Notes: generated by a model not told the origin, from the letters alone. A stretch of DNA of 64,000 nucleotides from Nostoc cf. commune SO-36 (GCF_023734775.1 NZ_AP025732.1:5764501-5828500), one strand, 5' to 3'. Numbered from the stretch's first letter, positions 6,510-16,306 are shown. Numbers and translations: made by a program.

Positions 6510-8723
6510 TTAATGCACTAATGCGATCGCACGTTTCGTTAACGCCTCAGCAGTCAATCCATTAAATGCCATTAACTCGCCAGCACTGGCTGTAGTCTCC
6601 CCACGCTTCCAAGCGAAGGTGTCGCGCTTGGCTGTACTCCGTAACAAAATTGGTTCTAACATCGCCGCAGCACCACCTGTCACCGCAATTAGCGCATCGC
6701 CATCAAATAATTCAGCAAATTTGGCATCATCCAAGAAATCGCTATAGGGTTCAGAACAGGTATCCCACGCAGTATCATGAGGACGATACAATTGCCGAGG
6801 ATTGATGATAGAAACTATCTTGACACCAATACCTTCAGTTTCTAAGAAAGCAGCAGCTTCAAATACTGGTATTAATGTTAAATCGCCAATTACAGCAAAT
6901 ACAACTTGTCTATCACCAGCAACTTCATGTAATAGTATTGCACCATCACGTAATGCCTGACGAGTTTGTTCTAAAGTTGTGCGAATTGGCAACGGCGATT
7001 TACTAGCTGTAATCACAACTCCCTTATTTTTAGTTTTCAATGCCCAGTCATAACAAGCTTGAATACTATTAGCATCAGGCGGAAATAATGGGAAAACATT
7101 TCCATTTCGCATCAACGAAGCAAAGTAAGCTTCAATTTCTGGACGTTGGTGAGTCCAACCGTTGCGCCCTTGCTCTAATGCGCCTGCTGTGAATAAAGTA
7201 ATAGTCGAGGGAGTTTTACGGCGCAATTCTGCCATTGATTGGGTTACAGTTTGCCAAATTGGTAATCCGTTGATGGCAAAAGATTCGTAAGAACACCACA
7301 AAGTTCTCGCACCCATTAACGCTAAACCGGCGGCTAAACCGGCGCAAGCATCTTCACTCAATGGTTCATAAACTTGTCCGTTTGGTGCTTGGTTATATAA
7401 ATCATCGGTTGTGGGGTGGATAATTTTTAATGCTTGGTTGATATTAGCAATTCCTGATGCTTCATTACCGTCGGCGTTGGTGACGAGGAAATTTTGATCT
7501 TTCTTTCCAACTATTCCTACCAATCGTCCCATTGCGGTTGTGGAAACTTTTGGTTCGCCTCCAACTGCATATTCTTCTAAAGGTAATTCGCCTAATTCTG
7601 GTAATGGAAATTCAAATTCTGTCACCACAGTTTTTCCTGCTGGCCCTCCACCGGCGCGTTCGGCATTTGTTCTGACTAATTGCCAAGCTTCCGCAGACAA
7701 AGCACGGGTTTGCAATGCACTTACAATATGCGGCGCATCCAGCGTATCTTTAGGATAAAGGTTGTGAGATTTTGCACCCCGCGCGTGAACTCCTGCACCT
7801 TTGAGTTGTTTAATAATGAAGACGGTAAGTTTACCACCCAGTGCAAAACGCGCTGCTTTATCTACACCAGAAAGTACTGCTTGAGTAAATGCTAGGCGTT
7901 TCTCAAAAGAAAAGGCAGTACTATCAACGTAATCCCCTGGCTGGTTTTGATCGTCGAAATCTTTGGCATCCACTAACACGACTTCATCAAAACCGTTACC
8001 TTGCCAATATGCTTGCATCTGTTCGTTGGTTTTAAGAGAAACCATGCTGTGATGTTCTTGGCTGTAACCGTTCCACACCAACACTGGTAAGAAGTTGGTG
8101 ACAGCAGGATAAGCAGTATGGAAATGCGCGATCGCACTGACAATATAAGGCTCACCCAATCCACCATCACCAACTGTAAAGGGGAACAACTTATCTTTGT
8201 GTAACAGTGCTGCCGCCATTGCAAAGTGTTGCCCTTGTCCTAATGGCCCAGCCGGTGCAAGAATACCGGGAATAAACCCAGAAAGGTGTCCTAAAAGTCC
8301 GTGCTTTTCTCGGAAGCGATCGCGCAATTGTTGGACTGTAAAAATTTCCATGTCCTCTAGCGAACGATCCAAGAACATGGCACTATAAAATCCAGGGGCG
8401 TGGTGTCCGACTTCGGTAATAATGTTTTTGTATCCCAGCATGACAAGAGATGCGTAAGCTTCTGCTTGGCTGGCGAATCCGCCGGGATGCCCAGAAGCTT
8501 TACTAGCGGTAACTTGCAAAGTCAGATAGCGCAGAGCATCGGCAGCAAGTAAAGTTTGATATACAGCTGCTTTATCTGTGGGAGATGTGATCGCTATTTT
8601 TCCCGACTCAATAGCAGGTGTAGCACCATAAGTTTCAAAATCTGGTAACGCTTCACCAAAATATTGAATCCCTTCAGAAAAATTGGGAAGCGCTGAAGAT
8701 GCCTTTGGGGAGATTGCAGTCAT
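6510..8723 (-). CDS. TPP-dependent phosphoketolase/transketolase-family enzyme
   Basis: A 737-residue thiamine-diphosphate enzyme. The N-terminal domain has SGHPGGFASQAEAY (about 78-90), GHHAPGFYSAMF (about 106-117) and the TPP/Mg motif GDG at 185-187 with Asn218 33 residues after its first glycine. LPVLVWNGYS resembles the LPILHLNGY strand of phosphoketolases. A transketolase-type central domain and C-terminal domain follow. It probably cleaves or transfers two-carbon units from ketose phosphates, but it is shorter than, and diverged from, the roughly 800-residue cyanobacterial Xfp enzymes, so the reaction is uncertain. It is transcribed alone and faces away from the FecCD permease. A decayed copy of its 3' end lies downstream. 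Confidence 0.8.
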   Translation of the reverse strand: MTAISPKASSALPNFSEGIQYFGEALPDFETYGATPAIESGKIAITSPTDKAAVYQTLLAADALRYLTLQVTASKASGHPGGFASQAEAYASLVMLGYKNIITEVGHHAPGFYSAMFLDRSLEDMEIFTVQQLRDRFREKHGLLGHLSGFIPGILAPAGPLGQGQHFAMAAALLHKDKLFPFTVGDGGLGEPYIVSAIAHFHTAYPAVTNFLPVLVWNGYSQEHHSMVSLKTNEQMQAYWQGNGFDEVVLVDAKDFDDQNQPGDYVDSTAFSFEKRLAFTQAVLSGVDKAARFALGGKLTVFIIKQLKGAGVHARGAKSHNLYPKDTLDAPHIVSALQTRALSAEAWQLVRTNAERAGGGPAGKTVVTEFEFPLPELGELPLEEYAVGGEPKVSTTAMGRLVGIVGKKDQNFLVTNADGNEASGIANINQALKIIHPTTDDLYNQAPNGQVYEPLSEDACAGLAAGLALMGARTLWCSYESFAINGLPIWQTVTQSMAELRRKTPSTITLFTAGALEQGRNGWTHQRPEIEAYFASLMRNGNVFPLFPPDANSIQACYDWALKTKNKGVVITASKSPLPIRTTLEQTRQALRDGAILLHEVAGDRQVVFAVIGDLTLIPVFEAAAFLETEGIGVKIVSIINPRQLYRPHDTAWDTCSEPYSDFLDDAKFAELFDGDALIAVTGGAAAMLEPILLRSTAKRDTFAWKRGETTASAGELMAFNGLTAEALTKRAIALVH

Positions 8724-8920
8724 GCTGAGTACCTTTTGACGATTAGGTGAAACTGTAGATGCTCGTTGAATTTAACAAAAATTTTACATCTTCGAGGTTG
8801 TAACAGTTTATTGCTTTTTCGCAACGTTAGAATAAGTACTTTAAATGTCACATAACCAAAATTTCAGTTAATTTAAGTAGCAAAAAAATATTAAGTAGCA
8901 AATGGGAGAGATTATAGTGA

Positions 8921-9958
8921 ATGAAAATACTAGACCGGAATTTGACTAGACCATTTCAGAAAATTTTTACTGAACACCGCGTATTTTGGGCTGTTTTACT
9001 CTTTAGTACAGCACTGATAGTAACGCTAGTGCTGTCGCTTTCTCAAGGAGCAGTACCCTTAAGTATGTCGGAATTTTGGCAAGCTATACTCCGCCAAGGC
9101 GATCCGGTTAAACAGACAATTCTCTGGGATTTGCGTTTCCCGCGCATTACAGCTGCTCTGCTTGTCGGTGCAGCCCTGGGAATGTCAGGGGCACTGTTGC
9201 AAGGGATGTTACGTAATAGTCTTGCAGATCCGTTTATTTTAGGTATTTCTGCGGGTGCGGGATTAATTGTGATTCTGATGATCGTCTGGCAAATATTCCC
9301 GATCGCAATTCCTTTAGCAGCGTGGATGGGAGCTATTTTGACTTCAGCGATCGTTATTTTGCTCGGTCGTGCGGGGTCGGAAATTTCAGTTGAACGGTTG
9401 ATTTTAGGCGGAGTGGCAGTGAGTTCTTTATTTGGTGCTGTACAAAGTACATTGCTGCTTTTAGCTGAAGACGGCCAAATTCAAATTGCGCTCAGTTGGC
9501 TGGTTGGTAGTCTCAATGGACGGGGCTGGCAAGAAATTGCTACGACTGGCCCTTACATCATCGTTGCATTGATCGGGGGATGCTTGCTGGCGCGATCGGT
9601 AAATGTCCTGGCTTTGGGAGATGATTTAGCCGTCGGTTTAGGGGTTTCGTTGACGCGATCGCGCCTGTTAATTGGTGGTATCGCCACTCTCTTAGCCGCA
9701 GGCGCAGTCAGCATCAGTGGCTTGATTGGATTTGTCGGTCTTGTTGTCCCTCACGGTGTCCGCCTGATTGTTGGTACGGATCATCGCTTTGTTTTACCAC
9801 TTTCCGCCCTTGCAGGTGCATGGTTACTTACTTTTGCAGATTTACTCTCTAGACTAGGAGCAGTAGAATTACCAGTCGGTTCCGTTACTGCCTTGTTGGG
9901 TTCACCACTGTTTATCTGGTTACTTTATCGTCGCTCTGCTGGGTTTAATAAATTTTGA
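8921..9958 (+). CDS. FecCD-type iron-complex ABC transporter permease
   Basis: A 345-residue polytopic membrane protein of the FecCD/BtuC permease family, which forms the inner-membrane channel for iron-siderophore, haem or cobalamin uptake. The family signature ALGMSGALLQGMLRNSLADP, the GLIGFVGLVVPH loop that couples to the ATPase, and about nine or ten hydrophobic helices are visible. A purine-rich GGGAGAG lies about a dozen bases before the ATG. No periplasmic binding protein or ATPase gene is adjacent, which is unusual, since these normally sit in one operon. Partners must be encoded elsewhere, or this is an orphan permease. Confidence 0.9.
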   Translation: MKILDRNLTRPFQKIFTEHRVFWAVLLFSTALIVTLVLSLSQGAVPLSMSEFWQAILRQGDPVKQTILWDLRFPRITAALLVGAALGMSGALLQGMLRNSLADPFILGISAGAGLIVILMIVWQIFPIAIPLAAWMGAILTSAIVILLGRAGSEISVERLILGGVAVSSLFGAVQSTLLLLAEDGQIQIALSWLVGSLNGRGWQEIATTGPYIIVALIGGCLLARSVNVLALGDDLAVGLGVSLTRSRLLIGGIATLLAAGAVSISGLIGFVGLVVPHGVRLIVGTDHRFVLPLSALAGAWLLTFADLLSRLGAVELPVGSVTALLGSPLFIWLLYRRSAGFNKF

Positions 9959-10029
9959 GCTAATATGAGGCTAAAAAAAGCAATTTTCAATCTACTTGAG
10001 CCATAATTCACTGCTGCTCCCTGCCCCCT

Positions 10030-10350
10030 TCATTGACTTGCGTTAATGCCAATTACCCCTATCATTATTAAAGCGATCGACACAAGTTTGATGAATGTGG
10101 CAGATTCACGAAACCAAATAATCCCAATAATAGCTACTAAGATAGTTCCCAATCCAGCCCAGACAGAATAAGCTACACTGACTTCAAGTCTTTTTAGCGC
10201 AAAGGTCAAAAAAGTAAAACAAAGTCCATAAAAGACAAATATTAATACTGAAGGAACTATTTTAGTAAATCCCTGCGATAATTTCATGCAAGTTGTGCCT
10301 GAAACCTCAAAGAGGATTGCTAATATAAGGTAAATCCAACTTATTGACAT
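10030..10350 (-). CDS. Small multidrug resistance (SMR) family efflux protein
   Basis: I start it at the ATG at 10350 (MSISWIYLILAILFEVSG), giving 106 residues, the usual SMR length; an upstream in-frame ATG would add 16 residues of non-membrane sequence. Four hydrophobic helices are evident. Glu15 occupies the place of the essential membrane glutamate (Glu14 of EmrE) that binds protons and cationic drugs. The segment VAYSVWAGLGTILVAIIG is typical. SMR proteins work as antiparallel dimers. Substrate range (drug pump versus guanidinium exporter) cannot be fixed from this sequence. No SMR partner gene is adjacent. Confidence 0.9.
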   Translation of the reverse strand: MSISWIYLILAILFEVSGTTCMKLSQGFTKIVPSVLIFVFYGLCFTFLTFALKRLEVSVAYSVWAGLGTILVAIIGIIWFRESATFIKLVSIALIMIGVIGINASQ

Positions 10351-10456
10351 ATTTTTTGTAAGTGGTTTGTTGAGAGCAACCAACGAGCGGCACACCACGC
10401 CATATTAATAGAAGAAACAGTCCTGAAGCCACTCATTAACAGATAAATTTATCGAA

Positions 10457-10710
10457 CAGAATTCAGGAGTCAGGAGTCAGAATTCAGAATGAATTCTGTA
10501 CGACTGGTGGATAGCGTAGCGTTAGCGAGTCCGCGAGCGTCTGAATAATCGGGTTTAAGACCCCCACCAAATTGAAAATCTGGTGGTCTTCAATCAGTCG
10601 CGGGTCTGAATCTCCGACTGATAGCGTTCGCGTAGCGTCTCGTAGAGAAGCGTTAGCGAGTCCGCGAGCGTCTTGATTCTGACTCCTGAATTCTGACTTC
10701 TGAATTCTTC
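10457..10710. repeat. Long inverted-repeat element (GAATTCAGGAGTCAG family) with nested insertions
   Basis: The left arm cagaattcaggagtcaggag and the right arm ending ctgacttctgaattctt are imperfect inverted copies. The interior carries gcgtagcg/gtctcgtagagaagc palindromes and a separate hairpin, agacccccaccaaatt against tctggtggtct. A shorter copy without the extra middle occurs at 19730-19860, and more degraded ones at 17446-17640 and 49568-49640. This fills most of the 510-base gap between the SMR and acetyltransferase genes. Confidence 0.85.
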
Positions 10711-10864
10711 TTCAAAAGTGTAAGTGTCCCAATAGTTAAAACTGAACGTGTAGTGTTACAGTTTAGCCTGATTATAGGGGCTTATAACGATGAAATTGGT
10801 GAAGCATTGGGGCAACGCCTGCTGTACTATTGATTGTGGTTTCGTCCTACTAATGGTATGAGAG

Positions 10865-12043
10865 ATGACGGCTCAATTTGAATACAGCACTCTTGCCCAT
10901 CCACAGGATATTCAGCAGCTTGGGACTATCTTTGAGCAGTGTTTTATCAGCGCTCTTGGTGGTGAGGAAGTTTACATCAACCAGGTTGGGGTAAAAAATT
11001 TTCGCATTATTCGTCAGTCAGAGCAATTAATTGGTGGATTGGCAACTCTGGATATGGGCCAGTGGTGGGGTGGTGAGCGTGTACCAATGACAGGAATTGC
11101 CGCAGTGGGTATTGCTCCAGAGTATCGCGGTTCGGGAGCTGCGATCGCTCTCATGCAGCAGACGCTCAAAGAACTTTATGCTAAAGGTATACCGCTCTCT
11201 GCTCTTTATCCAGCTGTGCAAAGTTTGTACCGAAAAGTCGGGTATGAGCAGGGGGGTAGCTGGTGTAATTGGGAAGTTCCTGCTAAAAGTATTCAACTAC
11301 GGGAGCAACCTCTACCTTTGCAACCAATAGTTCCGGTTAATCATCAAGTCTTTCACGAACTATATCAGCAGCAAGCAAGACTAACGCATGGATATTTAGA
11401 CCGACATCCAGCAATCTGGGAGCGCTTAATCCAAGCAGACGAGAAAGAGACATTCTACGCATATTTTATCGGTACAAAAGAGAAACCCCAAGGCTACATC
11501 CTCTTCAGTCAACATTCAAGCGAAGATGGGGCAATCCTCCGAATCAAGGATTGGGTAATTCTCACTGCTGCGGCGGCACAATCATTTTGGTCTTTTCTTG
11601 CCAGTCATCGCTCCCAAATTGACCAAGTACGGTGGAGAAGTTCTGTAAGCGATTCCTTGACATTGCTGCTACCAGAGCAAACTGCCAAACTCAGACATAC
11701 AATGCGTTGGCTGCTGCGGATAGTTGATGTAGTCAAGGCATTGGAAATGCGGGGTTATCCATCAAGAATTCAAGCTGAACTGCACCTAGATATTCAAGAT
11801 AATTTACTAGATGCAAATAATGGCAAATTTATCCTTTCTGTTGCCAATGGACGCGGTGAAGTTACAAAAGGTGGAAAAGGTGAGCTGCAACTAAATGTCC
11901 GAGAACTAGCACCACTATATACAAGCTTGTTCACACCCTACCATTTGCAAATAGCCGGAAAACTGCATGGGACAGAAACAGCTATTTCAGCAGCTACGCA
12001 AATATTTGCGGGTAGTTCTCCTTGGATGGCTGATTTCTTTTAA
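10865..12043 (+). CDS. Eis-like GNAT N-acetyltransferase
   Basis: A 392-residue protein with the three-part layout of the Eis (enhanced intracellular survival) family. An N-terminal GNAT domain has the acetyl-CoA loop VGIAPEYRGSGAA. A second divergent GNAT-like domain follows, then a C-terminal sterol-carrier-like domain (from about residue 295). The chain ends in an aromatic residue, Phe392, whose carboxylate serves as the general base in characterised Eis proteins. Family members acetylate amines, including aminoglycosides and lysines, at several positions; the natural substrate here is unknown. It is a single-gene unit between two repeat-rich gaps. Confidence 0.85.
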   Translation: MTAQFEYSTLAHPQDIQQLGTIFEQCFISALGGEEVYINQVGVKNFRIIRQSEQLIGGLATLDMGQWWGGERVPMTGIAAVGIAPEYRGSGAAIALMQQTLKELYAKGIPLSALYPAVQSLYRKVGYEQGGSWCNWEVPAKSIQLREQPLPLQPIVPVNHQVFHELYQQQARLTHGYLDRHPAIWERLIQADEKETFYAYFIGTKEKPQGYILFSQHSSEDGAILRIKDWVILTAAAAQSFWSFLASHRSQIDQVRWRSSVSDSLTLLLPEQTAKLRHTMRWLLRIVDVVKALEMRGYPSRIQAELHLDIQDNLLDANNGKFILSVANGRGEVTKGGKGELQLNVRELAPLYTSLFTPYHLQIAGKLHGTETAISAATQIFAGSSPWMADFF

Positions 12044-12083
12044 TGGGGTTCGACGAAACTCCCCCTGCGTTGAATTTTAGTTA

Positions 12084-12148
12084 ATGATACAAATACGTTG
12101 GTAAGGGCACGGCATTGCCGTGCCCCTACCAGGAATCTATATGTATCA
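12084..12148. repeat. Palindromic repeat with GGGCACGGCATTGCCGTGCCC core
   Basis: Outer arms tgatacaaata and tatatgtatca flank the inner stem gtaagggcacggc/gccgtgcccctac (12111-12129). The rest of the 12044-12470 gap is AT-rich, and I recognise nothing else in it. The inner palindrome belongs to the same family as those near 3650, 13807 and 42419. Confidence 0.75.
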
Positions 12149-12470
12149 AGCTTTTCGTGAATTGGTATTAGGTTCAATAGTAATTTATTTATTGGTGGTT
12201 GGAAACATAATTAATCCTTCGCTCGTCCTTTCGCTAGATTAACAATTTCTGTTGTTGCCACCTGACATCACGAATAAAACTATCAGTGATTTACTTTTAA
12301 TAAGTAATGATGATTTTTTGTGCTTATCTAATGCCAAATATCATTTCCAAAAATAACTCAACAGTATTTATGATTTTTTTCTCCGGAAGTTCAGTATAAT
12401 CATCAGAAAAGAATCTAAGGTAAAGTTGATTAGCTGCTCCTTATTTGACTTGCACTCCCACTATCACAAC

Positions 12471-13790
12471 ATGAAATCACATTTACTTGCGATCGCTTTA
12501 AGCAGTTTGCTTCTAGTTGCAGGACAAGCTAAAGCTTCACGATTACAGTCTTGGTACTTTGACTCTAAGCAAAACCAATTACACTTAACTACAACTTCTG
12601 GAGTCCAACCAAAAGCATTTTTATTAGATAATCCTAACCGATTGGTCATTGACTTACCTGGAACTAGTTTTAATTCTGATAGCGTCAAAAAAAGTTTTGG
12701 TAATGCAGTTAAAGAAATTCGCATTGGAAAATCAGACAGTAAAACCATTCGGTTTGTCGTAGAATTAGCTCGTGGTTATCATATTACTCCCCAAAATATA
12801 TCAATTAAAGGAGATTCTCGTTCTCACTGGATTGTCAAGTTCAACTCATTTGACCGCCAAAATAATCCCATTGCTGGGGAGAATAGAGAAAATATTACTA
12901 TTAAATCCACAGATGCATCTACATTTGCTGGTGTTGTGAATCTTGGCCAAGAAATGGTTGGTATCAGTTCTCAAATCCGCGCATTGTTGGCAACTTATAA
13001 ATCATTGAATCCGGGAATATTTTTCTTAGATTTAGATACAGGTAACTATATAGATATTAATGGTGAAAAAAGATTTGCTGCTGCCAGTACAATCAAATTT
13101 CCCTTGTTAGTAGCTCTTTTCCAAGAAATAGATGCTGGCAGAATTAAACTAACAGATAAATTAGTGATGCGGCGCGATTTAAGGGTTGGTGAAGCTGGAA
13201 TTATGCAATACAAACCCGTTGGAACTAAATTTAGCGTCCTCCAAACTGCTACCTTAATGATGACGATTAGCGATAATACCGCAACCAATATGGTTCTTGA
13301 TCGTTTGGGTGGTGCAGCGAAAGTTAACCAACGTTTTCGTAACTGGGGATTGCCAAATACAGCAGTTCGCCGTCTACTTCCAGACCTCGCTGGCAAAAAT
13401 ACAACTAGTTCTAAAGATTTGGTCAGATTAGCGGCATTAGTTTCTAATAATCGTTTGCTATCTCCAAACAGCCGAAATCAAGTTTTAGGCATCATGCGCC
13501 GTGTCAAAACCAACAGTTTGCTACCAGCTGGTATTGGTAAAGGAGCTACGATCGCCCACAAAACTGGTACATTGAGATTTATTATTGGTGATGCGGGTAT
13601 TATTGAAATGCCTAACGGGAAAAGCTATTTAGCAGGTGTTTTGGTGCAAAGACCAAACCACGATCGCAAAGCTGGAGATTTTGTCCGTGAAGTTTCTCGC
13701 AGAGTCTACAATTACCTAAACCAAACCACAGTTAGCAATATAGAACCGAATAGCGATGCCTCCGGTGGGCTACACCTACCCACTCGTTAG
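12471..13790 (+). CDS. Exported AMIN-domain protein with class A beta-lactamase-fold serine hydrolase domain
   Basis: I choose the ATG at 12471, where a signal peptide begins (MKSHLLAIALSSLLLVAGQA), over the longer frame from 12426. After the signal comes an AMIN domain (about residues 24-130), a module that binds the cell envelope, then a serine hydrolase domain. The catalytic motifs are STIK (Ser206-Lys209), SDN (267-269) and HKTGT (363-367). The omega-loop region (LPDLAGKNTTSSKDL) does not show a clear class A Glu166/Asn170 pair, so it may be a peptidoglycan peptidase or weak lactamase, not an efficient beta-lactamase. The periplasmic location is inferred from the signal peptide. Confidence 0.85.
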   Translation: MKSHLLAIALSSLLLVAGQAKASRLQSWYFDSKQNQLHLTTTSGVQPKAFLLDNPNRLVIDLPGTSFNSDSVKKSFGNAVKEIRIGKSDSKTIRFVVELARGYHITPQNISIKGDSRSHWIVKFNSFDRQNNPIAGENRENITIKSTDASTFAGVVNLGQEMVGISSQIRALLATYKSLNPGIFFLDLDTGNYIDINGEKRFAAASTIKFPLLVALFQEIDAGRIKLTDKLVMRRDLRVGEAGIMQYKPVGTKFSVLQTATLMMTISDNTATNMVLDRLGGAAKVNQRFRNWGLPNTAVRRLLPDLAGKNTTSSKDLVRLAALVSNNRLLSPNSRNQVLGIMRRVKTNSLLPAGIGKGATIAHKTGTLRFIIGDAGIIEMPNGKSYLAGVLVQRPNHDRKAGDFVREVSRRVYNYLNQTTVSNIEPNSDASGGLHLPTR

Positions 13791-13806
13791 TCAAGCGATC
13801 GTAAAT

Positions 13807-13833
13807 GTAAGGGCGTACATCTGTACGCCCCTA
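13807..13833. terminator. Palindrome between convergent genes, possible bidirectional terminator
   Basis: The stem gtaagggcgtaca/tgtacgcccctag lies between the stop of the serine hydrolase gene and the convergent peroxidase gene. It is also a member of a dispersed repeat family, so a terminator role is inference from position alone. Confidence 0.4.
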
Positions 13834-13864
13834 GTATCTTTATCAGATATTTCGTCAAATGAGA

Positions 13865-16036
13865 TTAACTCAAGAAATTTGGAGTGCCCTTATCACCATT
13901 CCTACCAACAGCAGGAATTTCTAGTAGGCTATCTGTAGCTTTACCAGTGCCGTCATTAACAACGTAGTTAGAATTACCCGGATGTCCATTGGGGACAAAC
14001 AGTTGTGGATGGTCAAAGGGCGCTTTCTGATACCGGACTCGTTCATCCGTTAGCCCTTTTAAAAAGGCGACCAATTCTTGTTTTTCTGCTGATGACAGAC
14101 CTAACGGGGGGAGAGCGCCAAAATCACCACCTCGATTGTAAAAATCAATTACTTGCTCTAGAGTCGCTTGACCTCCATTGTGGAAGTAGGGAGCAGTAAG
14201 TTCCACATCACGAAGTCCAGGTGCTTTGAAGGCTCCGTTTGCAACCACAGCTTCAGTGGAATTCAAAGGTGGAGTAAGGATAGGGGGGTTTTCACCAAGG
14301 AGATCCTTAAATTTACCCAGTTGAGCCAATCGTGCTTCTGAAAGCGGATTACCTTGACCGTTAATCTGCAAACCGTCATTAGCACCCAAACCTGGGTCGT
14401 CTGTGGCCGGTCTGACACCGATATTAAAGAAGCCAGTATCTTCAGGAGATTTTAGTCCGAATGGCACACGCTTGATTCGTCCGTTTTGAGTCACGCTGCT
14501 CACTGAAGCAGATGTTAATTCTAATCCACTGTGGCAACCAATACACAAAGCTTTGCCCTCAAACAGTCCTTTACCTCGTTGCTGCTGCGCGGTTAGGGCA
14601 CGGCGGTTTCCTTCCAAGAAGCGATCGTAAGGCGTATCGTCGGAAATGAGTGTAGACTCGTACAACTGAACTGCAAGCCCAAAGAATAGTGAGAAGTTAT
14701 ACTCTAACACTGAGTACTCATCAGTTTGGGAAGAGTTATCAGGCTTCTTGACAAAAGTCCGTACACCTTCAGCATCAATTTGGATGAGTTGATTAGACTT
14801 CCACCACTCAGACTTGAAGGCATCTTTAATCATTTGCTCGTAGGTTCTATCTTTGAGTCCAGGTTTGGGCGACCTACTATCTCTACCTAAAACGCTGTCT
14901 TGTGGATGTACAACCTGTTTACCTAGCGGTCTGAGGGAAAATAACTTTTTCGCAAGTTTTCGGGGGAGTTTTTTACCCCTACCAACGCCAAGAGATTTTC
15001 TGTCAATTCGCCCGAACTTATCACCAATTTCTTGAAATGTGCGGCCATTAGCCGACAACTCAAAGGAACTGAGTGGCGGTGCTAGTGCTTGGGATGCCAA
15101 AGACGAATTATTTAGGCTGATTTTCACAAATTTGGGATTATTTGGGGTTTCTGCCTTAACGACAGCAGCGTTAGGATCTCTTAAACCGAAGGGATTCACC
15201 CCGTTAAAAATGTTTTGTGCTTTTCCATCCCAGAAGTTGCGGAAGTTGAATACTGCATTAATTACGGTTGGCGTATTACGCGGTTGGACGCGCCGCACAT
15301 TGATGCCTCCCACGTTAAAAACTTCATCTGGCTCGTTTTTTACTTGGTCTTCTGCACTACCGGGTTTGACATCAACAAACTTAGTATTGAAGGCACCTTG
15401 AGAAGAACTGACATCGTTATTGTCAGATACAACAGTCGCAGGATTGTCTGGATCTGACAGCTTGTGGAAGGGAAAATCTTCTTTTCTTAGCTGGTAGTTT
15501 GGTAATCCGCCTACATTAAAAATTTTATCTGGATTCTCTGTACCATCAGCGTTAATTCGCAAAAGACCAGGAGCGATTTGATTTTTGGATCGATTATCGG
15601 CTCCAGCATGGAAGTGACAACTAGCACAAGAGGACTGTCCGTCGCTCCCAACCTGCATATCCCAGAAAAGAGCTTTTCCTAACTTGATTGCGGCTACTTT
15701 GTCTTTTACAAAGTCTCCAAGATTATCAGGCTCTGGAACCGATATACTCTTAAGCGAAGCTGGAGGCAACCCCGTAACCTTTGCTGACACACTATTTCCA
15801 GCTATTACTGCTACCAAAATAATGGCAGCAATTGTTATAGTTCTGGAAAATCTTGATCTCAAATAGTTAAGCTTGCCATATCTGAATCTCCACTCTTGCC
15901 GCTTTATTTTTGACACCAAAGATTTGAGCAAAAATCGACCTCTTGAGGTCAGCAGCAAGTAACTTGATAAAGCACTAGTCAAGACTACTAAGCTGATTAT
16001 GGGTATAATCCCCATAGTTGTTTTATAGAATAACAT
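13865..16036 (-). CDS. Large di-haem cytochrome c peroxidase / MauG-family protein
   Basis: A 723-residue protein with two c-type haem sites, CASCH (Cys137-His141) and CIGCH (Cys498-His502), and the APGLRDVELTAPYFHNG segment typical of the bacterial cytochrome c peroxidase/MauG superfamily. Typical CcpA proteins are about 330-400 residues; this one has long insertions between the haems and two N-terminal hydrophobic segments (about 8-29 and 65-83), suggesting membrane attachment with the haem domains on the periplasmic or lumenal side. It could reduce peroxide or oxidise a protein or small molecule. Codon 8 is an alternative start. No electron donor gene is adjacent. Confidence 0.85.
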   Translation of the reverse strand: MLFYKTTMGIIPIISLVVLTSALSSYLLLTSRGRFLLKSLVSKIKRQEWRFRYGKLNYLRSRFSRTITIAAIILVAVIAGNSVSAKVTGLPPASLKSISVPEPDNLGDFVKDKVAAIKLGKALFWDMQVGSDGQSSCASCHFHAGADNRSKNQIAPGLLRINADGTENPDKIFNVGGLPNYQLRKEDFPFHKLSDPDNPATVVSDNNDVSSSQGAFNTKFVDVKPGSAEDQVKNEPDEVFNVGGINVRRVQPRNTPTVINAVFNFRNFWDGKAQNIFNGVNPFGLRDPNAAVVKAETPNNPKFVKISLNNSSLASQALAPPLSSFELSANGRTFQEIGDKFGRIDRKSLGVGRGKKLPRKLAKKLFSLRPLGKQVVHPQDSVLGRDSRSPKPGLKDRTYEQMIKDAFKSEWWKSNQLIQIDAEGVRTFVKKPDNSSQTDEYSVLEYNFSLFFGLAVQLYESTLISDDTPYDRFLEGNRRALTAQQQRGKGLFEGKALCIGCHSGLELTSASVSSVTQNGRIKRVPFGLKSPEDTGFFNIGVRPATDDPGLGANDGLQINGQGNPLSEARLAQLGKFKDLLGENPPILTPPLNSTEAVVANGAFKAPGLRDVELTAPYFHNGGQATLEQVIDFYNRGGDFGALPPLGLSSAEKQELVAFLKGLTDERVRYQKAPFDHPQLFVPNGHPGNSNYVVNDGTGKATDSLLEIPAVGRNGDKGTPNFLS

Positions 16037-16306
16037 TGTGATTGAGTATACATTTATAAAGAAGTCTTAAATTTAATATTCATGTAAAATAAACACGCTA
16101 TTTACGAATTTTACGTGAACAAAGAAAAAGTATCCTCTATTGGCTACAAATAATCAATTTAGCCGAGTAAATGGATTATCTTATATTGAATTTGCATTAA
16201 ATAGGCTATTAATATATCTTCTCAACAAGAGTTTGATAAAATATTAGATATACAAATTAGATGTGTTTTAAATTATTATCAGCCCTACTTTGAGTAGGAT
16301 ATTTCA

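Noticed and set aside
12426..12470. Longer start for the AMIN/serine hydrolase gene
   Set aside because: The extra 15 residues are hydrophilic and precede a normal signal peptide, so the ATG at 12471 is preferred.
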